A program made the translations under genes and the position numbers. From positions 158,244,426-158,308,425 of the forward strand of contig NC_090323.1 of assembly GCF_040869045.1 (NCBI RefSeq): a stretch of DNA of 64,000 nucleotides, in the 5' to 3' direction. This document shows positions 53,642 through 64,000 of this stretch, piece after piece (position 1 is the stretch's first letter; each line of letters begins with the position of its first letter). The DNA is from Eurosta solidaginis. Its lineage: Eukaryota > Arthropoda > Insecta > Diptera > Tephritidae. The notes below the pieces were generated by a model that searched no databases, was not told the DNA's origin, and saw only the letters and a program-made list of their open reading frames with translations.

Positions 53642-54338
53642 TGTTACGAATTTACTGCAAATCCTCTTATTTGCAATCCTCTGCTAAGTTCGAATCACTA
53701 AACTGTTGAATAAATAACTCCAATATTGAATAATGGAAAAATGGCCTTTATTAAAGTACTTCACAATAACACTTATACTTTGCTACTCGCTGGCTTAATA
53801 ACCAAACTGATTGATAACTCAAATTAAACTCTACTATTGGCCGCCAGATCGCGTGCTTAATCAATAACTCATTGATCAACTCAAACTGAATTACTTCTTA
53901 CTCGCCTGCCCCGCTTTTATAGTTTACGCTGCATACTTCTAGGCTCTTCGATTTCCAGAAGTTACTAGTTAGTTCGGCTACAAAATCGCCAGCCACAACT
54001 ACGTGCACAAATTATTGCTCTCTCTTGTGACAACTCAGATAAGATATATGCATGTGTTTGTGCATTGCCGCTCCGATGCTCGTATACGTACATATGGTAG
54101 ACGCAATTATTTATTCGTTTATGTAGATACATAATGATTGAATTATTGATGTGAATGTTTGTAGTTTACAGTCTCTCGCGCATACATAGGCGTATAAGTA
54201 AATGCATCTGTGTGTGACATCTTTCGGCTGCCTTATATATGTGTATACATGATTTGATTATTGACGTAAATACTGCTTATCGTGGCCTTGGCATCGCCTT
54301 AGTGATGGTATAACTTAGTGATGTTAATATCCGTGACA
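53642..54338 (-). repeat. solo LTR, Ty3/Gypsy subfamily A, reverse
   Basis: Read on the minus strand it goes from TGTCACGGATATTAACATCA to ATTCGTAACA (697 bp). ATAT lies on both sides (53638-53641 and 54339-54342). It matches the LTR at 1140-1876 along most of its length, with a different block in the middle. TATAAAAG and AATAAA signals are present. It lies just upstream of the first exon, in the opposite orientation to the plus-strand LTRs and hence in the same direction as the gene. Confidence 0.88.
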
Positions 54339-54342
54339 ATAT

Positions 54343-56599
54343 GTTTTAAATTAAATTAAACGAGCCGGACCCGTGCGCATCTTGCGCAACCAATATAAAA
54401 GGCTCTTATCAAATATCAACAAATTATTTTAATAAAATATGGCTAAACAAAAGTGGGTTTTATTACCTTTAAATTAGCTATTAGTCTTGGAAAAATTTTT
54501 CTTTGGAAAATAACCAGAAAAAATAAATGAATAAAAAATAAATAAAAAATATTTTTTTAATGATATATGAAATTATTTTTTTAATGATAATAAAAATAAA
54601 AAATAAATAAAAAATATTTTTTTAAATTAAAAAGGAAATTAGAAAATGAATTCAATAAAATATGTAGTAAAAACTAAAAGAAATTTTTGTACCGAATTCT
54701 TCAAACGAATAGTTTTTTAATTTTGATATGATCTATAAGCTTTAAATTTTAATCACCAACACTTTCTTTTTCAAGTTATACCAAATTTTCTAAGTTAAAC
54801 ATTTTTTTTTTCAATTTTAAGGCTTGAAGAAACACTTCAAAACCGGAAATTTAGTTTTAAGACAAAAAAAGCATTTAAGAAAAAATTTAAAAGAGAAATT
54901 AAAAAAAATAAAAAGTTTTTAAAAATAAAATCTAATAATGAAGGAGGTTTGATTCGAGCTCAAAGCTAGAACAAGGCTTAGCAACCTTCGAAATGAATCT
55001 ATCTGCGCAGCTATAGCGGGTGTCTGAAAAATTTTCTATCTTCTATTCCAAAAATAAAATATAATTTTTCAATTATAGAAAAATTAAAAAAAAAAAAAAC
55101 AATAATTATCATGAAAATTATTGTTCTGGCCTTGAGCTCGTATCGAACCTAGAATTCTTTATCAATAGGCCGATAAAACAAACACAATTGCTTATCATTT
55201 AAATTTTATTTAAATTAAATCCTTTTAGCTTTTAGATTCTTAAGTTTTTTGTTTTAATATTTGAAATTTATTTAATTTTGACTGTTTGAGTTTTGAAACT
55301 TTATAGCGAGACCAACAATGGTATTTCAAAATTGTGCTAAAACATAAATTTTTATATTTGATTTTGCTTTTTCGAAGCTGTTTTCATTTTCAATTTGTAG
55401 ATTTTTTATCTAAAATTGTAAAACTTTAAATTTCCAATATTTGAGTTTATAAATTTTCAATTTTTATTTTTTACACTTGCCACTTTTTCCGTTTTCGTTT
55501 TTCTGTTTCGTGTATATTTTAATTTTCTATTTATTTTCTCTTCCGTGTCCAAGTTCAATTTCCTTTTTTTTCAAATTTCTCTATTTTTATACGAAACTTA
55601 ATAAAGTTATTTTTTACATGCAATGCTCGACGGACGACTGACGTTTTACTTCAGTGAGTGGTGATTCTCTTCATGTCAAAACCAACCTCACCACAGTACT
55701 AAGTACGTATGCACTCAACGTCTATTTTAAAATCTGCTTAAAAATTAATCAACCATTAACATTGTTGGTTTTTGCTGCTGCTAATGAAAGCAGTTAGTTT
55801 AAATATTAACGGTAGGTACGCTGTTGTTGCTGTCGCCATTACTGTTCGAGTTTTTTCTCACGGTACATATACATATATATGTATAGGTTTAACGGTTATA
55901 AATAATTGTCACTCGCTGTGTCTATCAAGCATAGTGAAAATACACGAAAAGCCACTACTTAGCTCAACACAACAGTTGTTCAAAAATCGATAAACTTTCA
56001 CAAAATGTTGACTTCTGCATGCATGTGAGCGTGAATGAGTGAGCGAATATGTAGGAACGTGTTGCTATTAAGCGAAAACATGACCTGAACTTCTTGTGAT
56101 CCTGTGACTTAGTAGTATTTTTCAATTTTTGTATGCAAGTATTTATGTCATACCTACAAATTGTAAAACGCTCACAACATTTTTTTGAAACAAACTTTAA
56201 GTTGTGCCCGTTTTTGTATTTGCTTTGTGTGTGTGATGCTGCTTTGACAAGTTGGTTATGCATTTGAAAGATGTTGCCTTGACTTTTTAGTCCTCAATTA
56301 CGCTGAAATGCGCAAGAATGACAAGAAAGTCATTCATGCAGTTGAATTAGAAACTGAAAAACTTTCCTAATATCACAACTTATTACTTAAGTTGCTCTAA
56401 AAGCTTTAATAGATCTACATATACAATTATGTATGCTTAACTTTTATTCTATGCACTAGGATACAGGTGACCTTCACCACATTTAATGACTTTATTTAGC
56501 TGTTTCATCTCCCGAAATCCTAGGTTATAGAGTAAAAAATATTTTTAATAAGTTCAACAACGGCTTGGCGGACATTTATAAAAAATGCAGAAACAATCT
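54343..56599. other. AT-rich stretch with a pair of inverted short repeats
   Basis: GGTTTGATTCGAGCTCAAAG at 54947 and GGTTCGATACGAGCTCAAGG (minus strand, near 55150) share a B-box-like tract followed by CCAGAACAAT-type sequence, so they are probably two copies of one tRNA-like SINE in opposite orientation. The rest holds no recognised gene. Confidence 0.4.
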
Positions 56600-57240
56600 G
56601 TTGTCTGTATTCTTTTGGAAAACTGGGCAGAACTACTTCGGTACTACATCTGGTCCCTTTCGGTATTGTTACCAGGTTTGCTGTCGATATCATATCCAGA
56701 ATATTTTGGCACCATTTCGGGAATATAACCAAATCATGTTCTGGCATTTTGGTATAATTTGGGGGCAATATTTCATAATTAGTTTTGGGGCTAACTCCAA
56801 ATTGTTACGGACTCAAATCGTGATGATTTCCAAAATATATGCGGATCACTTTGCTTAAGTTTTTGGGATAATTTCTGAAATTTTGTTTGTATCACTTCAT
56901 TATAGGGGTCGTTTCGGGACTATATCGACATTATTAAGAGATTAACTCGGATCGGTTCGGAATTATATTTAAATAATTTTCCAATTGTTTTCGGGGATTT
57001 ACCGGAAGTAGCTCCGACATAATTTCAGAACTAAGTACGGATCATTTTGGAACTATTTTGGCATCACTGCGGGCCTATATCTGGACGAGTTCGGTGTTAT
57101 CTCAAGACAATTTCGGGATTTTTTAGGGGGAATTGCGGACTACCTCCGAATCCTGCCCAATTATTTATATTCAATTACATTTCGTAATTGATTTCGTTTA
57201 TCTTCAGGTGCTATTTTCGATCATTTCGGGATTCTTGTAA
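56600..57240 (+). repeat. degenerate TTTCGGGA minisatellite
   Basis: Words such as ATTTCGGGA, TTTTGGAACTATTTTGG, GGTACTACATCTGG and CGGATCATTTTGG recur every 20-40 bp. No stable period could be drawn. Confidence 0.6.
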
Positions 57241-57309
57241 GGATCATGTAGGAAGCTCAATAGCTGATCTATAGATGTGACATTTCTTAGGGGGGACCTA
57301 TTTCCTTCG

Positions 57310-57900
57310 TTCACATTAGGCACCAAAACCAGAACCGAAAATAGTCTGAAATTAAATTCGGACACGAGACTACAACCAAACCCAAGAACCCAACCGAAAG
57401 TAGACAGAAATTGAGACCGGAAACGAGTGTGGACCCAAAACCAAGAACAAAGTCGCAACCAGAAAAAGAGTGGTACGGAACACAACTTTAAACCGCATCC
57501 GAATTCGAGTCTTGAACTAAGCCAAACCTAAAAAAGGAAACATTAAATAAATACTTGGCGTGATTTACCTTCGGAGAGATTTAGGTCGAACTTCTCTTCC
57601 AATTGCTGCGTGCTCCCTATTTTTATTTTTTCTACAACTTTGCGGGACATGTATTTATTTCTTTTATTCCGACTACGAACAGCAGCTGCAAGGCAGATGC
57701 ATTTTCACTGTGAAGTCTTTCATTACGGAAATGCAGAGAAAACAAAAACAACACCGAAACTGAATTCGGAACCCGGCCGAAGATGGACTAAAACCGAAAC
57801 AGAATCAGGAACCAAAACCAGGGCTGAACCCGGATCAAAATTAAGAACGAAATAGGACCAAAATTAGAGCCGAAACAAGAATTCAAAGTAGAACCCGGGA
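57310..57900 (+). repeat. purine-rich AACCGAAA minisatellite in two blocks
   Basis: 57310-57500 and 57740-57900 are built of AACCAAAACC, GAACCGAAA and GACCGGAAAC words. The stretch between them (about 57540-57735) is unrelated AT-rich sequence, probably an insertion. Confidence 0.55.
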
Positions 57901-58233
57901 AACTAATAGATCATTGTCAGGTATAGGAAATTATTTAGGATCTGAAATCACAAACTCAATCAAATACCTTGACAGGCCAATAGCAATAATAAACCAAAAA
58001 AAAAAACACAAAAAAGAAAACCCAGACAAATTACTTTTAATCGTGCTCTGCCTGGGCAGTTTTTTCTCATATTTTTATTTCTTTTGAATATTTTATTACA
58101 TTAAAAAACAGTAATCAACCAACATAGCAAAGAAATTATCAGAAACTAATTTCTAGCACGAGATGTTTTATTTTTATTACTTTTATCTAACCGCATGCAT
58201 TTAATTGCATGCAATGGAAATTTTTTCTATTTT

Positions 58234-60233
58234 TATACTCAGTTGAGCAGAGCTCACAGAGTATATTAACTTTGATTGGATAACGGTTGGTTGTACAGGT
58301 ATAAAGGAATTGAGATAGATATAGACTTCCATATATCAAAATCATCAGTATCGAAAAAAAATTCGATTGAGCCATGTCCGTCCGTCCGTCTGTTCGTTAA
58401 CACGATAACTTGAGTAAATTTTGAGGTATCTTGATGAAGTTTGGTATGTAGGTTCATGGGCATTCATCTCAGATCGCTATTTAAAATGAACGATATCGGA
58501 CTATAATCACGCCCACTTTTTCGATATCGAAAATTTCGAAAAACCGAAAAAGTGCGATAATTCATTACCAAAGACGGATAAAGCGATGAAACTTGGTGGG
58601 TGAGTTGAACTTATGATGCAAAATAGAAAATTACTAAAATTTTGGACAATGGGCGTGGCACCGCCCACTTTTAAAAAAAGGTAATTTAAAAGTTTTGCAA
58701 GCTGTAATTTGGCAGTCGTTGATATCATGATGAAATTTGGCAGGAACGTTACTCCTATTACTATATGCATGCTTAATAAAAATTAGCAAAATCAGAGAAC
58801 GACCACGCCCACTTTAAAATTTTTTTTTTTAAGTAAAATTTTAACAAAAAATTTAATATCTTTACAGTATATAAGTCAATTATGTCAACATTCAACTCCA
58901 GTAATGATATGGTGCAACAAAATACAAAAATAAAAGAAAATTTCAAAATGGGCGTGGCTCCGCCCTTTTTCATTTAATTTGTGTAGGATACTTTTAATGC
59001 CATAAGTCGAACAAAAATTTACCAATCCTTGTGAAATTTAGTAGGGGCTTAGATTCTAGGTCGATAACTGTTTTCTGTGAAAAGGGGCGAAATCGGTTGA
59101 AGCCACGCTCAGTTTTTATACAGTCGGCCATCTGTTCTTCCGGCCCCTAACTCGATAACTTGAGCAAAAATCGATATATCTTTACTAAACTCAGTTCACG
59201 TACTTATCTGAGCTCACTTTGTATTGGTATGAAAAATGGCCGAAATCCGACTATGACCACGCCCACTTTTTCGATTTCGAAAATTACGAAAAATTAAAAA
59301 AATGCCATAATTCTATACCAAATACGAAAAAAGGGATGAAACATGGTAATTGGATTGGTTCATTGACGCAAAATATAACTTTAGAAAAAAACTTTTTAAA
59401 ATGTGTGTGACACCTACCATATTAAGTAGAAGAAAATGAAAAAGTTCTGCAAGGCGAAATCAAAAGCCCTTGGAATCTTGGCAGGAATACTGTTACATAT
59501 ATAAATAAATTAGCGGTACCCGACAGATGATGTTCTGGGTCAAACTGGTCCACATTTTGGTCAATGTCTCGAAAACGCCTTCACATATACAACTGTCTAG
59601 AGTCACCCCTGGTCCACCTTTATGGCGAGATCTCGAAAAGGCGTCCACCTATAGAACTAAGTCCCACTCCCTTTTAAAATACTCATTAGCACCTTTCATT
59701 TGATACCCATATCGTACAAACAAATTCTAGAGTCACCCCTGGTCCACCTTTATGGCGATATCTCGAAAAGGCGTCCACCTATAGAACTAAGGCCCACTCC
59801 CTTTTAAAATACTCATTAATGCCTTTCATTTGATACCCATATCGTAAGAACAAATTGTAGAGTCACCCGTGGTCCACCTTTATGGCGATTTCCCGAAAAG
59901 GCGTCCACCTATAGAACTAAGCCCACGCCCTTTTAAAATACTCATTAACACCTTTCATTTAATACCCATATCGTACAAACAAATTCTAGAGTCAGCCCTG
60001 GTCCACCTTTATGGCGATATCCCTAAATGGCGTCCACCTATAGAACTATGGCCCACTCCCTCTTAAAATACTATTTAATACCTTCCATTTGATACGAATG
60101 TTATACAAACACATTCCATGGTTACCCTAGGTTTGTTTTCTTACATGGTGATTTTCCCTTATTTTGTCTCCATAGCTCCCAGCTGAGTATGTAATGTTCG
60201 GTTATACCCGAACTTAGCCTTTCTTACTTGTTT
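58234..60233 (+). repeat. family T modular repeat, copy 4 (longest)
   Basis: TATACTCAGTTGAGCAGAG start and CTTTCTTACTTG end. The palindrome TTTTCGATATCGAAAA lies at about 58517, with a one-base variant at about 59269. There are four tandem units of about 117 bp (CTGGTCCACCTTTATGGCGA) at 59590-60060, more than in other copies. GGGCGTGG/CCACGCCC boxes occur about six times. Confidence 0.8.
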
Positions 60234-61409
60234 TTATAATAATTTTTTGCTGCGGAATGTAGTGTTTGGGAAAAAAATTAAATAAAATTTATCACAGCAT
60301 GCTACAACAACAAACAATAGGTTTGCTTGTATACAAATGCATATAAATACTGTAAATAGATATTTACATATTATAGCATTTAATTAAGTTCTCATCTCTC
60401 ATATTTAATCTTGGAATTTATTGCTTCTGTCATAACACATTAACATCAAAAAAATAGGTTTTTAGTGGTTTAATGAATGTATCACAAAACAATGTGTGAA
60501 AAATATGAAATAATTCTAAGTTATTGTAAGCCAGTTGAAATTTCTGCTATCTCGGGTTCAGAAATAGATTGATTTTGCGGAAACTAAGGCGGCTATTGAT
60601 GTTTTAAAAAAAAAATTTATACTTTCCTTTTATATTTGGTTTAATAATTTTTGTAATTTTTATTTTGAATATAATTTCATTATCTTTTTCGCGAAATTTT
60701 ATTTTACATTTATTTTAGTCGTTTATAAATATTTGTTTATAAACTACTAGAAAAAATTTAAGGATCAAAAAAATTAAAATTTTTGGGCAATTTGGAGCTA
60801 CAAGTGTGTAGTTTTTGGATTATAACCTTACAATTTTGTAGCCTCTGGATTTCGAGTAATCTTACAAAAAGCAGAAACCAAAAATACTTAAATTTTTTTA
60901 AACTTTTTTTTTGGTATACGGACGTGCAAAATTTTTCTTTGGTTAACCACAAAGGATCGCATACTTTGTTCATTTGGCTTTAGTTTCTTCCTTTAAGTAC
61001 CTTGATATATTCAATTCTCGCCGCGATATCGGTATTCAAATGGAAAAGGATCCTGTTAACTTAGATAAAAAATATCCAGCAACCAATGATCGCACAGAAA
61101 GATAAGTATGGGTATCAACAACCTCAAAGACTTATCTTTAACTATCCATAACTTTTTCGAAAACTTTTTTTCTTTCTGTCACATGAATTTTAATATGCAA
61201 CAAGACAAAGGGCTTTTGATCGTTTATTGGAAAATCAAGCACTGTATCGAAAATATTGAGGAAACCACTAATGTTAAGTGTGCCTTTCTCAGTTAAAAAT
61301 TGGAGCATCACATTTTTTTTACCTTTATATTAAGTCCCTTTCATGTTTGTCCCCTCATTTCCATACGAATTTTTGGAAAAGTCTTTTTCGGTAACTTCCC
61401 GTTGAGCTA
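60234..61409. other. unassigned AT-rich stretch
   Basis: No gene or repeat boundary was recognised. Confidence 0.4.
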
Positions 61410-63112
61410 GACACTTGATACTTAGAACATAGTTCAGATATGGGAGACATTACAATACAAGTGAACAAAATCCGCTAGGTGGCGCACGGATCGAGATATA
61501 CAGCAAATTAATTTTAAAATGGAAATTTTGCGATCGACTTTTAACTAACTTCTCGGTGATCCAGAGACTTGAAACTTAGTACATAGTTTGCGAGTCGATG
61601 GCACTATAATTCGTGGAAAAGAAAATGCCGCCAGGTGGCAGACGAATCGAGATAAACGAAAATCCCTGAAAAAACGCAGGGAATCTTGCAATCGATTTTT
61701 GAGTAACTTCCCGGTGAGCTGGAGATATGAAAGTCAGAACCCGGTGACAATGCACTATTTTATCAAACAAATTCCGCTAGGTGGCGCATGGATCGAGATA
61801 TTAGGAAAATTAATTTTAATTTGGGAACCTTTCAATCCATTTTTAACTAACTTTCCGGTTACCTAGAGACTTGTAAATTAGCACATAGTTCGAGACCCTG
61901 TGACAATACAATTTACAGAAAACAAAATTCCGCTAGGTGGCGCGCTAATTGAGATAACTACAAATCCGTTAAAAACGAGGGGAATCATGCAATCGATTTT
62001 TGAGTAACTTCCCGGTGAGCTGGAGATATGAAACTTGAGCCGTAAGTCAGAACCCGGTGACAATGCACTATTTTATCAAACAAATTCCGCTAGGTGGCGC
62101 ATGGATCGAGATATTAGGAAAATTAATTTTAATTTGGGAACCTTTCAATCCATTTTTAACTAACTTTCCGGTTACCTAGAGACTTGTAAATTAGCACATA
62201 GTTCGAGACCCTGTGACAATACAATTTACAGAAAACAAAATTCCGCTAGGTGGCGCGCTAATTGAGATAACTACAAATCCTTTAAAAACGAGGGGAATCT
62301 TGCAATCAATTTTTGAGTAACTTCCCGGTGAGCTGGAGATATGAAACTTGAGCCGTAAGTCAGAACCCGGTGACAATGCACTATTTTATCAAACAAATTC
62401 CGCTAGGTGGCGCATGGATCGAGATATTAGGAAAATTAATTTTAATTTGGGAACCTTTCAATCGATTTTTAACTAACTCCCCGGTTATCTAGAGACTTGT
62501 AAATTAGCACATAGTTCGAAAACCTGTGACAATACAATTTACAGAAAACAAAATTCCGCTAGGTGGCGCGCTAAGTGAGATAACTACAAATCCTTGAAAA
62601 ACCAGGGGAATCTTGCAATCGATTTTTGAGTAACTTCCCGGTGAGCTGGAGATATGAAACTTGAGCCGTAAGTCAGAACCCGGTGACAATGCAATATTTT
62701 ATCAAAAAAAAATTCCGCTAGGTGGCACGCGGATCGAGAAAGTAAGAAAACAAATTTTAATTTGGGAATCTTTCAATCCATTTTTAACTAACTTCCCGGT
62801 TACCTAGTCACTTGTAACTTAGCACATAGTTCGAGACCCTGTGACAATACAATTTATAGAAAACAAAATTCCGCTAGGTGGCGCGCTAAGTGAGATAACT
62901 ACAAATCTTTGAAAACCGAGGGGAATCTTGCAATCGATTTTTGAGTAACTTCCCGGTGACCTGGATATTAGGCGCATGCATCGAGATATTGAGAAAACAA
63001 GTTTTAAATTGGGAATCTTACAATCGATTTTTAACTAACTTCCTGGATATCTAGAGACATGAAACCTGAAATATAGTTTAAAACTTGGTGACAGTGCAAT
63101 GTTTGATCAAAA
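61410..63112 (+). repeat. 156-bp satellite (313-bp dimer) with CTCF-like boxes
   Basis: Ten CCGCTAGGTGGCGC-type boxes start at 61472, 61628, 61774, 61930, 62087, 62243, 62400, 62556, 62715 and 62871, nearly all 156-157 bp apart, with a broken eleventh near 62969. Alternate monomers differ (GCGCATGGATCGAGAT against GCGCGCTAATTGAGAT), giving a 313-bp higher-order unit that is almost identical between 61.7 and 62.7 kb. The edges are more diverged, as expected for an array homogenised in its centre. The sequence is homologous to the tail of the TTAA element at 43.4-43.9 kb in inverse orientation. Confidence 0.92.
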
Positions 63113-63189
63113 AATGTGAACTGCCCAACGCACAAGTCGAACTATTTAGAAGATTAGGCCATACCTTCATGGCTAGCCTCCTGAGTGTT

Positions 63190-63400
63190 GCAGGCGTTGT
63201 AGAATTCCACCTCGTTGAAGGCCTAACTCATTGCACGTCCTTTTAGGCGTACGCGACTTTCACCACGAATCTTTTAGACTTTCAGGCGTATGCGAATTTC
63301 ACCACGATTTTCAGCTGTGCAAATTAAGTAGCTGACAAACGAGGTGGAATTCTCTTGTTGTGATGCGAGGTGGAATTCTGTTGTTTGCACCAGTCTTGTC
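63190..63400 (+). repeat. cluster of short repeats around GAGGTGGAATTC
   Basis: GAATTCCACCTCGTTG at 63201 and CGAGGTGGAATTCT at about 63339 and 63369. Between them GGCGTACGCGACTTTCACCA and GGCGTATGCGAATTTCACCA form a direct repeat of about 48 bp period. Origin unknown. Confidence 0.6.
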
Positions 63401-63613
63401 AACGAAAATTCCACTAATTCTCTTAAATCTTGCTATTTTTAACAAATAAATAAAGATACGAATTTCCACTTAGGAATTACTTAAATTACTAATCAAACTT
63501 GCAATTGCCTTTTTGTAAGCAAGACTAAAAAATTGAAAATAAAAAGATGATACAAAAAATTTTAAGGACTACCTATATATAAATGGCCCAAAAAATAGAA
63601 GGAAATTTTACAG

Positions 63614-63856
63614 ACATAGTCTTGTTGAATTTTAACTAAAAAACTTTAACAATAGCTCTTGTAAAAGAATTTTGGAATTTAAAATTATAAAGGTAGAGCG
63701 CGTGTTTAAATTTTAAATAATCAATTAGTTAATCCCAAGTACATGGTTTGCCTTAAATTGAAAGATTACGCACAACCTTTATAGTTTTAAATCCCAAAAT
63801 TCTTTTACAAGAGCCATTGTTAAAGTTTTTTAGTCAAAATCCAACAAAGACTATGT
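63614..63856. repeat. snapback element, arms of about 82 bp
   Basis: ACATAGTCTTGTTG with AACTAAAAAACTTTAACAAT and CTCTTGTAAAAGAATTTTGG at 63614-63694 is mirrored at 63774-63856 with only a few mismatches, around a loop of about 79 bp. No coding content; a possible MITE. Confidence 0.82.
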
Positions 63857-64000
63857 TTTGTTTGCTCTGAAATGCTCATAATTTAAAAACAAATATAAAA
63901 AAAATATTTAAAATATTTCAAAAAAATTGTTTTGAGCAAATTTTATTTATTTTATAATTTTAGTTTAGAACCTTAAAATTCTAACTTTTATTTGTAAATT

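Noticed and set aside
58507..58973. Open frames on the minus strand inside family T
   Set aside because: They recur as similar frames in each copy because the repeat is shared, but lack codon bias and are broken differently in each copy.
61878..62689. Three near-identical 61-residue open frames on the minus strand
   Set aside because: They are spaced by the 313-bp satellite period and simply reflect the repeat.
61410..63112. CRISPR array
   Set aside because: The period is 156 bp with conserved sequence throughout; there are no short repeats with unique spacers, and the DNA is eukaryotic.

Overview
The window is non-coding-rich, AT-rich insect DNA, most probably from a true fruit fly (Tephritidae) or a close dipteran. 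The pointers are Drosophila-like splice sites and a CAAAATG start context, minus-strand exons that read like the fly RhoGEF gene trio, and repeat families that I associate with tephritid genomes (CAA-tailed SINE-like retroposons, Ty3/Gypsy elements with ATAT target duplications, Penelope-like and RNase-H-bearing LINE remnants). No bacterial, organellar or ribosomal RNA sequence was seen.

Host gene. Three exons on the minus strand form the only convincing host coding sequence: a first coding exon at 52088-52786 (Ser/Thr/Gly-rich, ending phase 0), an SH3-domain exon at 17856-18129 (starts phase 0) and a small exon at 17729-17789. The phases allow the first exon to splice straight into the SH3 exon, which would make 18130-52087 a single 34-kb intron. 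A Trio-like short isoform is the best reading.

Left of the host exons (1-17.7 kb): the 3' end of a Ty3/Gypsy element (1-1876); a Jockey-like LINE remnant (2.25-3.1 kb); two SINE types (3.6-4.4 kb); an RNase-H LINE broken by a 2.1-kb hAT-type element with an 8-bp target duplication (4.41-6.49 kb) and by a SINE (7.50-7.66 kb); a 2.9-kb DNA transposon with a decayed two-exon transposase-like gene (8.61-11.48 kb); and a young internally deleted LTR retrotransposon (12.13-16.27 kb) whose LTRs differ at only two seen positions and whose gag is split by a SINE. A modular repeat called family T here follows (16.3-17.7 kb).

The 34-kb intron (18.1-52.1 kb) is a nest of mobile DNA: a solo LTR; a 7.4-kb hAT shell holding a foldback-like element and a GGCCC-ended element, each carrying a family T copy; a 457-bp tandem duplication of a tRNA-like repeat; two copies of a TTAA-flanked palindromic element; a decayed satellite around 38-44 kb; a roughly 60-bp satellite (44.75-48.1 kb) invaded by a Penelope-like element and a LINE, the LINE itself split by a 250-bp-armed foldback element; and family T2 copies.

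Right of the first exon (52.8-64 kb): a presumed 5' region, a solo LTR with an ATAT duplication, degenerate minisatellites, another family T copy, and a 156-bp (313-bp dimer) satellite at 61.4-63.1 kb. Each monomer carries a CTCF-like CCGCTAGGTGGCGC box, and the satellite is visibly homologous to the tail of the TTAA element. The most notable signals are this transposon-to-satellite conversion with regularly spaced insulator-like motifs, the unusual 4-bp-target transposon, and the invertible tRNA-like repeat. Function beyond sequence homology is inference throughout.
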